A DNA stretch of 64,000 bases from Bacillota bacterium. Its GTDB lineage: Bacteria; Bacillota; Clostridia; DSM-8532. This document shows positions 8,603 through 17,625 of the stretch, piece after piece. The notes under the pieces are model-generated. The model ran no database searches. It saw only the letters and a program-made list of their open reading frames with translations, and was not told the origin of the DNA. The position numbers and the translations under genes are program-made. The stretch is from positions 372,001 through 436,000 of the forward strand of contig JAEZJF010000022.1 of assembly GCA_023415825.1 (NCBI GenBank). Reading direction: 5' to 3'. Position 1 is the stretch's first letter. Every line of letters begins with the position of its first letter.

Positions 8603-11600
8603 CTATTTTCTCACGCCGTTTTCATCCACCTCATATTCGTCAATCTTGGTGCTGACCGCCAGGGAACCGTCGGCATAGAAGTAATACCACTTGCCGTCGA
8701 TCTGGAGCCACTTTCTGGATATCATGCTGCCGTAGGTATCAAAGTAATATATCTTTTTTGCGTCGCCGTTGCCAATGTTCTGCCAGCCGGTAAGCATCTT
8801 GTTTCCAGAATAATAACGCCAGTTACTGCCATCCTGTACCCAGCTAGTTTGCAACGCGCCACTGGTATTGAAGCTATACCTTGTACCGTCGATGGTTTGC
8901 GTTCCGGTGAGCGCCTTGCCGTCCTTGTAGTAGAGGTACTGTCCGGCGTCGTTCAGGGCCCAGCCCTGTGCGGTGATGGGGTCGATGGTCAGCTTCATAT
9001 AGCGGTGAAGCATGGAGGAAACTTCGGCACGGGTGGCATTTGCCTTTGGACTGAAATTATTGTCCGTGCCGCCCACCATAATGCCTGCCTGCTGCATGGC
9101 TGTTACCGCCGTTTTGTAAGCACTGCCAATGTTGGAAGCGTCCGCATAGGCATTTGCCTCACGGGTGACAGGCAGTTTGTAGTCAGTGGATTTGGCATAG
9201 TTTGCGAAGATGACTGCGATTTCCTCACGGGTAACTGCTATGTCAGGTGCGAACTGCTGGTTGCCTATGCCCTGCACAATGCCCTTGCTGTATGCCCACT
9301 CAATATAGGGGCGGAAGATGCTGTCGGACTTCACATCGGTGAAGCTGTTGGTGGTATAGAGCTTGGTGTCCACGCCGGCCAGCCTGCCGAGAGCTGTCAC
9401 CAGCATTCCCCGTGTCATGGCGGTGTTGGGGGCGAAGGTAGTTTCCGAAGTGCCGGCAAGCAATCCTCTGCCTACCACATAGTCGATGGCTTCCTTGCCC
9501 CAATGGGTGCCGATGTCGGTTAACTTAGCGCTTGGAGCGGTATATCCCACGCCGTATACCGAAAAGTGTCCGGTAGGAAGCTGGATAGCCCCTGCGTTGG
9601 CGTCGTAAGCGGAGCTGTTGATGCGGGCCGCTTTTCCGTTGCCATCCACATACACACCGAACAGATAGCCCACAGCTTCGTTTCTGCCGGGCGTGTAAGG
9701 AATAAACAGAGTTGCCGTACCATTTCCAAGACTGGTTACATTGCTAATTTTACCATCCTTAACGGTGCTGATGGTGATGTTGTACACCGGACGGTTACCG
9801 ATAAGAGCCTTCGCCTCATTGGAGAGCCCGGTTGCCGGAGTGATGCTGATGGTGATATTTCCGCCGCTTTGCATTTGGATTTCTTTGAGGGCGGCGAGGT
9901 CAAGTCCGAGAGAAACCGGCGTACCATTGATTTCAAGGCTGGTTACTCCGGCATTCACAAGGCTGTTCAGAGAGTTTTGGGTCAGCGTCATTGTCAGGGA
10001 AGTTGCTCCCTGCGGCATAGTAACATCCAGCGCAACAGAGATTCCGTTTGTGGTTTTTCCCTGCGATTTTGCGTCAGCCTGCGCCTTGGCGATGGCGTCG
10101 GTTATGGTTTTATCCGAAATTGCTGCACTGGCTATGCCGCCTGTACCCGCAGTTGCCGTGACAGGAGCCGATGCTGTAACCGGCTGGTTGGGCTTCTTTT
10201 CCGGTGTGGTAGTTGTAGTTGTAGTCGTAGTCGTAGTCGTAGTCGTGGTCTGACTTCCTCCGGAGGGCGAACCTCCATCAGGGCCTGCCGGTATCATTTC
10301 AAAAATTGCTTTTACAGTCACTTCGTTGTAATCCATGGTAAATTGGTTGCCATTGATGGTCACACCACCGTTGATGACCTGCCATTCCTTGAGGCGGTAA
10401 CCCTCGTCTGGCAGAGCGGTCAGGGTAATTACCACTCCCATCCCTGCGGAGTCAAGGGAGGCAGAGGCCGTTCCGTGTCCGTTGTTTTGGACGGTGATTG
10501 TGGATCCCATTTGTATGTTCAATGTTCCGTTTTCATGCTTTAGCGTATAATTTTTCTCTTTTTCCGGTAATAATGTAGCCTCTGTTGCAAAGGTGATTGG
10601 GCTGCTTCCCGGCGTATTGGTGTCGCTTACATTATACTTAGCCACTGCCCACGTAGATATGGAGTTATCCGAATGATCACCTGCCGTGAAGCCAGTGTAG
10701 TCCACCCATAAAAAACCAAATATAGAAAGATCTTGACCTCGGGTCAAGTTGTTCTCAATGGGTTTTACCAGTACTTCTTTTTTCTTAATGGAAAAATCAA
10801 TGTCAAGGGTTCCCACATAATCTGTCTCATCTGGTACGGACAAGGTGACAGTATAATCCCCGGTATTGTTAGGAGCTGTTCCACTATTGTAGGTGGTAGA
10901 ATTTCTTCCTTTATAGTGATGGTTCAACGTTCCTATATATCCGCCCGTCAGTGGTGTACCTGTATAGCCCTTCTGTGTAACACCGGAATATTCATTGTCC
11001 GTTCCAGTGAGGCCGCTAATGGTGACGGGGAACTTGTCAAAGGCCTGCACGGTCAGTGTGAAGGTACTGTCTTCATAAAAACCACCACCATTAATTTTAA
11101 GTTTGATATCTTCCTGTGTGTTTTCAGGCTTACTAGCTGTATCAAAGGTCAGTACCCATTTCCAATTAGTCGATGCATCCCTCTTGGGTTCACTGACCCC
11201 TGTAACTAAACTGCTCCCACTATCTTGTATCGTATAGACCATAGAACTCACCGGTAAATCAGGCAAGGTATAGACATTGTTACTTGTAGATGTGTTGGCT
11301 TTTACATAAAAGGTATCCGACTGTTTGTCGGTATAAGTCCCTTTAGAAACTGTTAGCGTTGTACTATTGCTTGTTACCGGTGCACAGCCCTCCGCTTTTA
11401 GCTCACAGGAATACGTATATGTTCCGGGTTCGAGATACTCCTGAAGTTCATATGAAGATTTATTCCAACTAAGGTCTCCAATGGTTGATCCATTGTGTTC
11501 ATAATACCACTGGTACGATATTTCTGCCCCGTTTGTGGCAGTGGCAGTTACAGAGATTGTGCCGGGGCTTCCGCCACCCCAAAATGCTTCCAGGCTTGAC

Positions 11601-11725
11601 GTAGGCTGCTGTGTAATTTGGATAGTACCAGTCTCGGCAAGTGCTGCCGTTGGCAGCAGGGTCAGCGTCATACACAGCGCAAGCAGCAGTGATAGGACTT
11701 TGCTTGTGTTTCTTCTGGTTTGCAT
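8603..11725 (-). CDS. Large SLH-domain surface protein with choline-binding-type repeats
   Basis: A 1040-residue exported protein. Residues 1-31 form a signal peptide (basic MQTRRNTSK, hydrophobic core, ALA cleavage site). Then follow Ig-like and MBG/YDG-like beta domains to about 400, an InlB-B/Flg-new-like beta repeat at about 400-470 (GYRLKEWQVINGG), a 15-Thr linker at 493-507, a beta-rich middle domain, three SLH domains from about 735 to 915 (each with the pattern of TRGMLVTAL, TREEIAVIF, TRAEVSSML), and at about 925-1040 glucan/choline-binding-type repeats (WRYYSGNKMLTGW; WYYFYADGSL). SLH domains bind pyruvylated secondary wall polymers. Having both wall-binding repeat types in one protein is unusual. 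I start at 11725, where GGAGGAG lies 9 bases upstream. Confidence 0.9.
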   Translation of the reverse strand: MQTRRNTSKVLSLLLALCMTLTLLPTAALAETGTIQITQQPTSSLEAFWGGGSPGTISVTATATNGAEISYQWYYEHNGSTIGDLSWNKSSYELQEYLEPGTYTYSCELKAEGCAPVTSNSTTLTVSKGTYTDKQSDTFYVKANTSTSNNVYTLPDLPVSSMVYTIQDSGSSLVTGVSEPKRDASTNWKWVLTFDTASKPENTQEDIKLKINGGGFYEDSTFTLTVQAFDKFPVTISGLTGTDNEYSGVTQKGYTGTPLTGGYIGTLNHHYKGRNSTTYNSGTAPNNTGDYTVTLSVPDETDYVGTLDIDFSIKKKEVLVKPIENNLTRGQDLSIFGFLWVDYTGFTAGDHSDNSISTWAVAKYNVSDTNTPGSSPITFATEATLLPEKEKNYTLKHENGTLNIQMGSTITVQNNGHGTASASLDSAGMGVVITLTALPDEGYRLKEWQVINGGVTINGNQFTMDYNEVTVKAIFEMIPAGPDGGSPSGGSQTTTTTTTTTTTTTTTPEKKPNQPVTASAPVTATAGTGGIASAAISDKTITDAIAKAQADAKSQGKTTNGISVALDVTMPQGATSLTMTLTQNSLNSLVNAGVTSLEINGTPVSLGLDLAALKEIQMQSGGNITISITPATGLSNEAKALIGNRPVYNITISTVKDGKISNVTSLGNGTATLFIPYTPGRNEAVGYLFGVYVDGNGKAARINSSAYDANAGAIQLPTGHFSVYGVGYTAPSAKLTDIGTHWGKEAIDYVVGRGLLAGTSETTFAPNTAMTRGMLVTALGRLAGVDTKLYTTNSFTDVKSDSIFRPYIEWAYSKGIVQGIGNQQFAPDIAVTREEIAVIFANYAKSTDYKLPVTREANAYADASNIGSAYKTAVTAMQQAGIMVGGTDNNFSPKANATRAEVSSMLHRYMKLTIDPITAQGWALNDAGQYLYYKDGKALTGTQTIDGTRYSFNTSGALQTSWVQDGSNWRYYSGNKMLTGWQNIGNGDAKKIYYFDTYGSMISRKWLQIDGKWYYFYADGSLAVSTKIDEYEVDENGVRK
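10205..10249 (-). repeat. Trinucleotide tract coding a 15-threonine linker
   Basis: On the coding strand this 45-base run is fifteen ACN codons with a six-base period (ACGACT repeated, grading into ACAACT). It encodes the flexible Thr linker between the N-terminal beta domains and the wall-anchoring half. Because the period is a multiple of three, slippage would lengthen or shorten the linker without a frameshift. Such Thr tracts are often glycosylated. Confidence 0.9.
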
Positions 11726-11742
11726 AATATAAATTCTCCTCC

Positions 11743-11991
11743 CTATTCCTTGATTGTTTGAATTGACAGCCATTGCAGGATTTCATCCAGAGCGATCCGG
11801 GGGCCGTTTTGCCAGAAAATGCTCTGGCCGTCGGTTTTCGGGCGAGGTAGAACCTCCAGATCCCGAAGGCTGTCATAGGTGTGGTCGCTTTCCGGCAGAT
11901 GCTGGGTATCGAAGAGGATCAGATGACCGTTACTGAGCTCAATATCCAGCGTTTGACCGTCCACGATATCCACCCGAGTTATTTGCAGCAT
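11743..11991 (-). CDS. DUF2442-like small protein
   Basis: An 82-residue protein resembling the DUF2442 family: MLQITRVDIVDGQTLDIELSNG at the start, then a leucine-rich mid part (LRDLEVLPRPKTDGQSIFWQ) and IALDEILQWL at the end. These small proteins are often found beside toxin-like DUF4160 genes or alone, and their role is unknown. I chose the ATG at 11991, which has GAGGTGG 6 bases upstream; the GTG at 12000 has none. Its stop is only 17 bases before the start of the large surface-protein gene on the same strand, so both probably share a transcript, though a functional link is not evident. Confidence 0.78.
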   Translation of the reverse strand: MLQITRVDIVDGQTLDIELSNGHLILFDTQHLPESDHTYDSLRDLEVLPRPKTDGQSIFWQNGPRIALDEILQWLSIQTIKE

Positions 11992-12074
11992 AAAAACCAC
12001 CTCATTTCAGCCGGTTGCCTTTTTATGCTTCGGCATATTCCAAGGGTAGCAGAGAATTTTTCCTCTGTGTGAAT

Positions 12075-12092
12075 GGTCAAGAAATCTTGACC
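12075..12092. promoter_or_regulatory. Inverted repeat in divergent regulatory region
   Basis: GGTCAAGAAATCTTGACC has perfect 8-bp arms around an AA spacer. It lies in the 176-base gap between the divergent DUF2442/surface-protein genes (-) and the response-regulator gene (+), where an operator is expected. The TTGACC half could also serve as a -35 box. Which protein binds is not known. Confidence 0.5.
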
Positions 12093-12167
12093 GGTTTTTA
12101 AAATTTTTTTCGTTTCTTATTTGCATAAATTATGGTAAAATAGCGCTATTAGATTGAAGGTGATGGC

Positions 12168-12854
12168 GTGAAAAAAATAAAGCTCCTGATGATAGAGGAC
12201 GAAGCGGATGTGCTGGAAATCAACCGGGAGTATTTTGAAGGCAAGGGATATGAAGCAGTCTGCGCAGCCACCTTTGCAAAGGCGCGGTTTTTATTGGAAG
12301 AACACGCCCCCGACCTGATTCTTCTGGATGTGATGATGCCGGACGGCTCCGGCTTTGACTTCTGCACCGAACTGCGGCAAAAAACAAACGCCCCCATCAT
12401 CTTCCTGACGTGCAGGGATGAAAATGAGAGCGTTGTGAAGGGCTTATTGCAGGGCGGAGACGATTACGTCACCAAGCCCTATGACCTCAACATATTAAGC
12501 GCGCGGGTAGCGGCACAGCTTCGCAGAGCCGGTATCCTGACCGCCGGAAAAATTGAGCTTGCTCCGCTGACCATTGATTTTTTATCCGGGGAAGTAGCTC
12601 TGGATGGAGAGCGAATTCCTCTGACGCAAAAGGAGATGCAGCTTTTAGGCTGCTTTGCCCTGTTTGCCGGACGGAGGCTCAGTCTTGAAGAAATCTACCG
12701 CCGGGCATGGGGCGAGATGTCCCCCGGCGCCGCGGGAACCATCAAGACCCATGTGGCCAATCTTCGCAAGAAGCTGAAGCTGGATGAGATTGGCTGGTTT
12801 GAGCTGGTAAGCTCCGGCAGGAATGAATACATCTTCAGTAAGGTGCGGTATTAG
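12168..12854 (+). CDS. OmpR/PhoB-family response regulator
   Basis: A 228-residue two-component response regulator. The receiver domain (1-120) has the acidic pair Glu10-Asp11, the phospho-acceptor Asp54 in LILLDVMMPDG, a Thr in FLTCRD and the conserved Lys in YVTKPYD. The C-terminal winged helix (about 130-228) ends with the KTHVANLRKKL recognition helix and a closing beta hairpin (ELVSSGRNEYIF). Start is a GTG with GAAGGTG upstream. The only nearby kinase is on the opposite strand, facing tail to tail with 3 bases between the stop codons, so partner kinase and regulator are transcribed separately. The divergent surface-protein operon is a possible target. Confidence 0.92.
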   Translation: MKKIKLLMIEDEADVLEINREYFEGKGYEAVCAATFAKARFLLEEHAPDLILLDVMMPDGSGFDFCTELRQKTNAPIIFLTCRDENESVVKGLLQGGDDYVTKPYDLNILSARVAAQLRRAGILTAGKIELAPLTIDFLSGEVALDGERIPLTQKEMQLLGCFALFAGRRLSLEEIYRRAWGEMSPGAAGTIKTHVANLRKKLKLDEIGWFELVSSGRNEYIFSKVRY

Positions 12855-12857
12855 CCG

Positions 12858-14174
12858 TCAAGCTGAAGGCAAAGTGAAGAATACCGAAGTGCCTCTGCCT
12901 TCCTTGCTTTCGAGCCAGATTTCTCCGCCATGCTGCTCTACGATATGCTTGCAGATATATAGCCCAAGTCCGGTGCCGGTATCCTGGCCGCCTCCGGATT
13001 TTTGCTTTTTACCATACCGCTCAAATACATGGGGAAGCTGTTCCGCCGTGATGCCAACGCCGGTATCCGATACACAGACCAGAATTTTGCCATGTTCATT
13101 CTTTGCAGATATGGTGATCACGCCGTCCGTGGTGAAGCGCACCGCGTTGGAAATCAAGTTGACGATGACCTGCGAAATCCTCACCGGGTCGGCGTGAAGG
13201 GCAGGAAGATCGCTTTCAATGCGGATGTCCAGCCGGTTCCGGTTCTTGTTCAGGATGGGGTAATGGGTTTCAACGGCGGCATGGATAATTTCATCCGCAT
13301 AACAGCGCACCGGCTCCATGACCATGCGCCCTTCCTCTATCCGGGTCACGTCCAGAACCTGCCCCACCATCAAAGAAAGCCGCTCTGCCTCGGAGGAAAT
13401 CAGCGTCATCCGGCGGGATACCTCGCCACCGTCCAGCGTGTCCGGCTTCGCCGCAAGCTGCTTGGTGGTCTGGGCATAGCCGGACATGACCGTCAGCGGT
13501 GTTTTCAGCTCGTGGGAGACGTTACCCAAAAATTCTGTTTTCAACTGGTTCAGGCTTTCCAGCGCAGCCTTGTCCGCCTCCAACTGCCTTCGAGCCTTTT
13601 CAAGCTCCCGCTGCTGCTCGTCATAAAGCCGAAACTGAACGGACATGGTGGAGCCCAGGGAAACGCTGACAATAATCAGTCCGGCAATCATGTCAATAGC
13701 AATTTGCCATTCCGTTTTATACCAGATGATATATTGGGGGAAATAAAACGCAAATAAGCAAAGTCCCGTATAGGTAACCAGCTCGATTCCCGCCATGACA
13801 AGCATTTTTTTGCCGCTTAGCATAAACGCAGTAAAAATAACCGCGAAAATAAAGTAAAACGGCATGGAACTCCGATAGCCTCCGCCTGTGATAAATATAA
13901 TTGGAAAAACAATCAGAAAGACCGCAATAATGGTGATCATATAACAGGGCTGATATTTGCCGCTCCGGTAGGAGTAATACAGCAAGCCGATTGAAAGCAG
14001 CGTTGAAAAATAACAGATGGGTACGGCTTCCACGCCAGAGCCTGTTATCAAAGAGGCTGTGGCCACGCCGAAGCTGACCAGAATGCCCACCATTGCCAAT
14101 ACGTTAAACAGCCGGACACGCAGGTCAAGCTTTTTGTCCAAAAATTTTCTTATAATAAATTGTAATTCCATCAT
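12858..14174 (-). CDS. Membrane sensor histidine kinase
   Basis: A 438-residue kinase. About six hydrophobic segments occupy residues 20-185, without a large extracellular domain, so it probably senses within or at the membrane. A coiled coil (about 195-220) leads to the H box (FLGNVSHELKTPL, about residue 224-236), then the N box (VNLISNAVRF), G1 (VSDTGVGI), F and G2 (GTGLGLYI) motifs of the HATPase domain. It should phosphorylate the response regulator encoded tail to tail at 12168-12854. The start is not certain: ATGs at 14174 and 14171 are adjacent, and a TTG at 14192 is in frame; none has a strong ribosome site. Confidence 0.9.
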   Translation of the reverse strand: MMELQFIIRKFLDKKLDLRVRLFNVLAMVGILVSFGVATASLITGSGVEAVPICYFSTLLSIGLLYYSYRSGKYQPCYMITIIAVFLIVFPIIFITGGGYRSSMPFYFIFAVIFTAFMLSGKKMLVMAGIELVTYTGLCLFAFYFPQYIIWYKTEWQIAIDMIAGLIIVSVSLGSTMSVQFRLYDEQQRELEKARRQLEADKAALESLNQLKTEFLGNVSHELKTPLTVMSGYAQTTKQLAAKPDTLDGGEVSRRMTLISSEAERLSLMVGQVLDVTRIEEGRMVMEPVRCYADEIIHAAVETHYPILNKNRNRLDIRIESDLPALHADPVRISQVIVNLISNAVRFTTDGVITISAKNEHGKILVCVSDTGVGITAEQLPHVFERYGKKQKSGGGQDTGTGLGLYICKHIVEQHGGEIWLESKEGRGTSVFFTLPSA

Positions 14175-14463
14175 GGCTTCATCTCGAATCAATCATCTTT
14201 CTATCAATTATATTTCTTGTATGAGAAATATTCAAACGCAAAGCATAAAAGCCGGGTGAAACCGTCCCTGTGTGCGACTTGAGACATGGGGTATAAGGTG
14301 TTTGCCTGCTTGTGTACTCCGAGTTTTGTCTGTACGATAATAATAGCACGCTCCACCTACAAGAAGCGCGGCAAAGAAGAATGCAGCTCGCACTATAAAA
14401 AATCAAAAAGATGAAACCCAAAACTGTTTTCATGCATCTAATGCTTTGGAAGGATGTGCATCA

Positions 14464-15021
14464 GTGTTAAGTGATAAAGAGCAAGAATGGGTAGAACAGC
14501 TTAAAGCAGGCCAAGTTTCGGTCATGAGTTATCTTATGGATGCTTATGGGGATAAAATGAAACGAACCGCATTTTTAATGACCGGGGACCAGGGCCTTTC
14601 CGAAGATTGTGTTCAAGAGATGTTTATGAGCTTCTATTTCAATATCCATCATTTTCGAAGTGAATCTTCCCTTGCTACATACCTGTATCGCATACTGATA
14701 AATACCTGTAAGCAAAAATTAAGAAAGCAATGGTTTAAAAGAGTAACGCCTACGGATGAAATAGCCGAGCATGGTGAAGCCGGGATGGAGGAAGAATCTG
14801 TCCGGCGGATAAGTATTCGTAATTCTCTTGCCAAGCTTGGCTCAAAGTACCGGGAGGTATTGATATTACACTATTTCAATCAATTAACCATCGAGGAGAT
14901 CAGCCTTGTGCTCAATGAGAATGGCAATACAATAAAAACGAGGCTGAAAAGAGGACGTGAACAATTAAGGCCATACCTTGAAAAGGAGGGATTTGGATAT
15001 GGAACAACGGAAAATATCTGA
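14464..15021 (+). CDS. ECF-type RNA polymerase sigma factor
   Basis: A 185-residue sigma factor with only regions 2 and 4. Region 2 (about 20-85) includes SEDCVQEMFMSFY and the promoter-melting/-10 helix (FRSESSLATYLYRILINTC). Region 4 (about 125-175) has YREVLILHYFNQLTIEEIS followed by GNTIKTRLKRGREQL, the -35 recognition helix. It resembles the SigM/SigV/SigW group answering envelope stress. I start at the GTG at 14464 with GGAAGG 10 bases upstream; a TTG at 14446 is also in frame. Its 3' end overlaps the next small membrane-protein gene by 23 bases, the usual arrangement of an ECF sigma factor and its regulator. No clear autoregulatory ECF promoter was found upstream. Confidence 0.9.
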   Translation: MLSDKEQEWVEQLKAGQVSVMSYLMDAYGDKMKRTAFLMTGDQGLSEDCVQEMFMSFYFNIHHFRSESSLATYLYRILINTCKQKLRKQWFKRVTPTDEIAEHGEAGMEEESVRRISIRNSLAKLGSKYREVLILHYFNQLTIEEISLVLNENGNTIKTRLKRGREQLRPYLEKEGFGYGTTENI

Positions 15022-15295
15022 TGGTGAAATCATAGAGCGGATGCAGAGTGAAACTGCGGCTATTAAGATGTCGGAGCAAAGGAAAAAGGCTATTATCCTT
15101 GCACTTGAAAAGAAGAACAATCCAGTTAGCCGATTCATGGAAAGAGAGATCAGAATTCCTCTCAAAACGCTTATAGCGGGTAGTGCCATTGTTATCGTCC
15201 TAGCCGCCACAGTATGCTATCCCTTGCTTCGGGTCAGTGAAAAGGATCTCCAGGAAAACAAAATCATTATTTATGATGAGGAAGGAAGAGTGTAA
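14999..15295 (+). CDS. Small single-pass membrane protein, probable anti-sigma-like regulator
   Basis: A 98-residue protein: a charged cytoplasmic N-terminus of about 56 residues (MEQRKISDGEIIERMQSE and on), one membrane helix at about 57-76 (LIAGSAIVIVLAATVCYPLL) and a short outer tail. Gene order and overlap with an ECF sigma gene make an anti-sigma role likely, but no zinc-binding ZAS motif (HxxxCxxC) is present. AAAAGGAGGG lies 9 bases upstream of the ATG. Its stop overlaps by one base the start of the large TPR protein, so sigma factor, this protein and the TPR protein form one tightly coupled operon. Confidence 0.75.
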   Translation: MEQRKISDGEIIERMQSETAAIKMSEQRKKAIILALEKKNNPVSRFMEREIRIPLKTLIAGSAIVIVLAATVCYPLLRVSEKDLQENKIIIYDEEGRV

Positions 15296-17607
15296 TGGTC
15301 ATTCGCATAAAAGGTAAGCATCTTATTTATTCAGGTGTTATTATACTTGCCATCATCCTGATTATCGCAAACTTCGGAGGACACCTGATTTATCAATACG
15401 CGAACCTCCTTAATAAATTGGGATACACAGATAAGGCCAATGTTTACTATAGCAGGGTATCCAACCTATATGCCCAAAATAGCAGCGGCCTTATGGCAGA
15501 ATATAAACGGGTGCAAAATATTTTGGTTGAAGGAAATTTCAGGTTCTCCACTACATTTGCATCTCTATCAGGCGGTTCAATTTATAATTCCGGGTTTATC
15601 GGATATAAAACGGTAGACAGCGTGAATGAACAATATGAAATTCTTAAAATGAATAAAAAGGTAAGCCGGACCATGATGGGGGAATATACCCTTGGGGTAG
15701 CTTTGGTCAATTGGTTTGGTGGCAGAGTGGATAAGGCTGTTGGTTTGCTCGAAAGCTTTAATCCGGAGGAGGAGCGGGTACAAGAGCTCAGGAAGCTTCA
15801 TTTGTCGAACATGTACTTTTATCTTGGGGAAACGGAAAAAAGCCAGCAAGTGATTGCCGATATGAAGCCCCTTGAAGGACTGACTGATTATCAAGCAGAT
15901 ATAAAAGGTTTGAATCAACTCTTTACCGGAGATCCTGGGAAAATAACTTTTGATCGTGAGATCATATACACTTTTAATGGCAATGTTGACAGTCTCGTGG
16001 AACCACTGAAGTTTACACGTAATTTTATTGAAACCATAAACAGTTTTACAATGGAGGCAAAGACCAATACAAAAGGGAATGTCCTTACAGGACGCATTAT
16101 GTATGAGGGAATACCTCAGAAAAACATAATGGTTTTTATCAAACAAGCAGAATTCAAAAATACCTGGACCAGCAGCGGTACCGGGGATGGGAAAGTTGGA
16201 TTAGGGATTTCTGACGAAGACGGATACTTTGAGATAGCCAATATACCCGATGGTGCTTATGGAATGGTTTTGGAAATTCCGTGGCAGCGCATAACAGGGA
16301 AAAATATCGTGATGCATTCGGGCTTTGACATGATATTTAAAGGGAACACAAGTCGGAATGAAGACATTGCGCTACTAGACCCTATTTCTTTGGAAGTTAC
16401 ATCACAGGATAAAGAGGTTACCTTTAAATGGCATAATGACATATTCCCAGATGATTCGTATTCGCTGGTTCTATCTGAATTAGAAGAAAAAGATGGGATA
16501 TTGTGCAAAACAAATAATAGTCATTACAGCCAGCAAATACGCGGGAATGAAGTAACCTTCAATGTGGAGGAGTTGCAGAAGACGGCTTACCGCCTTGGGT
16601 TCACCTATGGTGACAAGCCAGATCCAAAGGAGTATATTGAGCCCCTCTATCATACGGGACAATATGGATACACTCTATATAACTACGCGGGGAACGATAT
16701 GCTTTACTTCTCAAGCGAAGGGATACAACCCAACCAGCCCTGGGCTAGATTGACGATACAGGGAAGTGAATGGGCAAAGGAAGATTTGCTGCTTTTGGAT
16801 GGAAAATTTGAGGAAGCACGTGTGGCGTATGAAGCCCTGCTGGAAAAAGAACCAGAAAATATCCATGCCTTGAAGGTACTTAGCAGAATGTATGATTTCG
16901 GATATATTGCGCCTGAGGGCGGGGGTTTTATAGATGACCTTGAAGGCAAAAACAAAATGAGGGCAATGGAATTGCTTCAAAGATTAGATAATCTAGTCGA
17001 TAGCAACGACATAAAAAGTGCATTGGCAGATCAGTATCGGGAAGTAAAGCAATACCAAAAAGCGATTGAATTAATGAATGTACTACAGACTCGGAGTCCT
17101 AGCCCCTACATTGATATGGAGATCGGCCGGCTGCATTTGTATATGAATAAATTTCAAGAATCAGTGGAGTATTTTACGAAATCCACCGAGTACGGCAATA
17201 ATGGGACGCTTAATCTAATCCTCATGGGTGTTTTACTCAATGATAATGAATTGTTATCGGAAGGTGCTTCCCAGTGCAAAATGATGATTAGGACGAACAT
17301 AAATGACCTTACAGATGCTTATATCAAAATGGATAAACCAGATTACCAGAAATTCTTCGAACTAGTCAGGCAAAACAAGATACCTGAGGCTCAAGAATGG
17401 TTAAGTAAGCGAAATGGAGAGATGGATGAATTTCTGAAGGCGGCGCTTCTGCTAACACGAGATACACAAGGCATGAAGTACGAAGAAAAAGATAATTTAT
17501 ACAGAGAACGCCATCAAAGAATCAAAAATCCCATTTTGGATGAATTACTGATATACTTAGGAAGAGAGTTCATAAGTAGTGCCTATATGACACCATATGA
17601 TCATTAA
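15295..17607 (+). CDS. Large membrane-anchored TPR protein with carboxypeptidase-regulatory-like domain
   Basis: A 770-residue protein anchored by one N-terminal helix (about 10-27, IYSGVIILAIILIIANFG) with the rest outside. TPR-like helical repeats occur near 35-190 (AEYKRVQ, MYFYLGETEKSQQVI) and clearly at about 500-680 (EEARVAYEALLEKEPENIHA; YQKAIELMNVLQ; FQESVEYFTKSTEYG). In the middle, about 263-340, a carboxypeptidase-regulatory/CNA-like beta domain reads LTGRIMYEGIPQKN...DEDGYFEIANIPDG. The gene is the third of the sigma-factor operon and starts one base inside the previous stop. The layout suggests a surface scaffold or sensor under envelope-stress control; no enzymatic motif was seen. 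Confidence 0.8.
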   Translation: MVIRIKGKHLIYSGVIILAIILIIANFGGHLIYQYANLLNKLGYTDKANVYYSRVSNLYAQNSSGLMAEYKRVQNILVEGNFRFSTTFASLSGGSIYNSGFIGYKTVDSVNEQYEILKMNKKVSRTMMGEYTLGVALVNWFGGRVDKAVGLLESFNPEEERVQELRKLHLSNMYFYLGETEKSQQVIADMKPLEGLTDYQADIKGLNQLFTGDPGKITFDREIIYTFNGNVDSLVEPLKFTRNFIETINSFTMEAKTNTKGNVLTGRIMYEGIPQKNIMVFIKQAEFKNTWTSSGTGDGKVGLGISDEDGYFEIANIPDGAYGMVLEIPWQRITGKNIVMHSGFDMIFKGNTSRNEDIALLDPISLEVTSQDKEVTFKWHNDIFPDDSYSLVLSELEEKDGILCKTNNSHYSQQIRGNEVTFNVEELQKTAYRLGFTYGDKPDPKEYIEPLYHTGQYGYTLYNYAGNDMLYFSSEGIQPNQPWARLTIQGSEWAKEDLLLLDGKFEEARVAYEALLEKEPENIHALKVLSRMYDFGYIAPEGGGFIDDLEGKNKMRAMELLQRLDNLVDSNDIKSALADQYREVKQYQKAIELMNVLQTRSPSPYIDMEIGRLHLYMNKFQESVEYFTKSTEYGNNGTLNLILMGVLLNDNELLSEGASQCKMMIRTNINDLTDAYIKMDKPDYQKFFELVRQNKIPEAQEWLSKRNGEMDEFLKAALLLTRDTQGMKYEEKDNLYRERHQRIKNPILDELLIYLGREFISSAYMTPYDH

Positions 17608-17625
17608 AAGTATATTAGGAGAAAT

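Noticed and set aside
9566..10543. A 325-codon open frame antisense to the surface-protein gene, with others at 8849-9523 and 9741-10253.
   Set aside because: They mirror the codon pattern of the real gene; the products are Cys/Arg/Ser-rich or poly-Val (from the Thr tract) and lack ribosome sites.
13002..13757. A 251-codon open frame opposite the histidine kinase.
   Set aside because: Fully inside a gene with complete kinase motifs; composition rich in His, Arg and Gly is typical of a shadow frame.
14257..14417. TGAAAC motifs before the sigma-factor gene as ECF -35 boxes.
   Set aside because: No CGTA/CGTC-like -10 element at 16-17 bases downstream of either copy.
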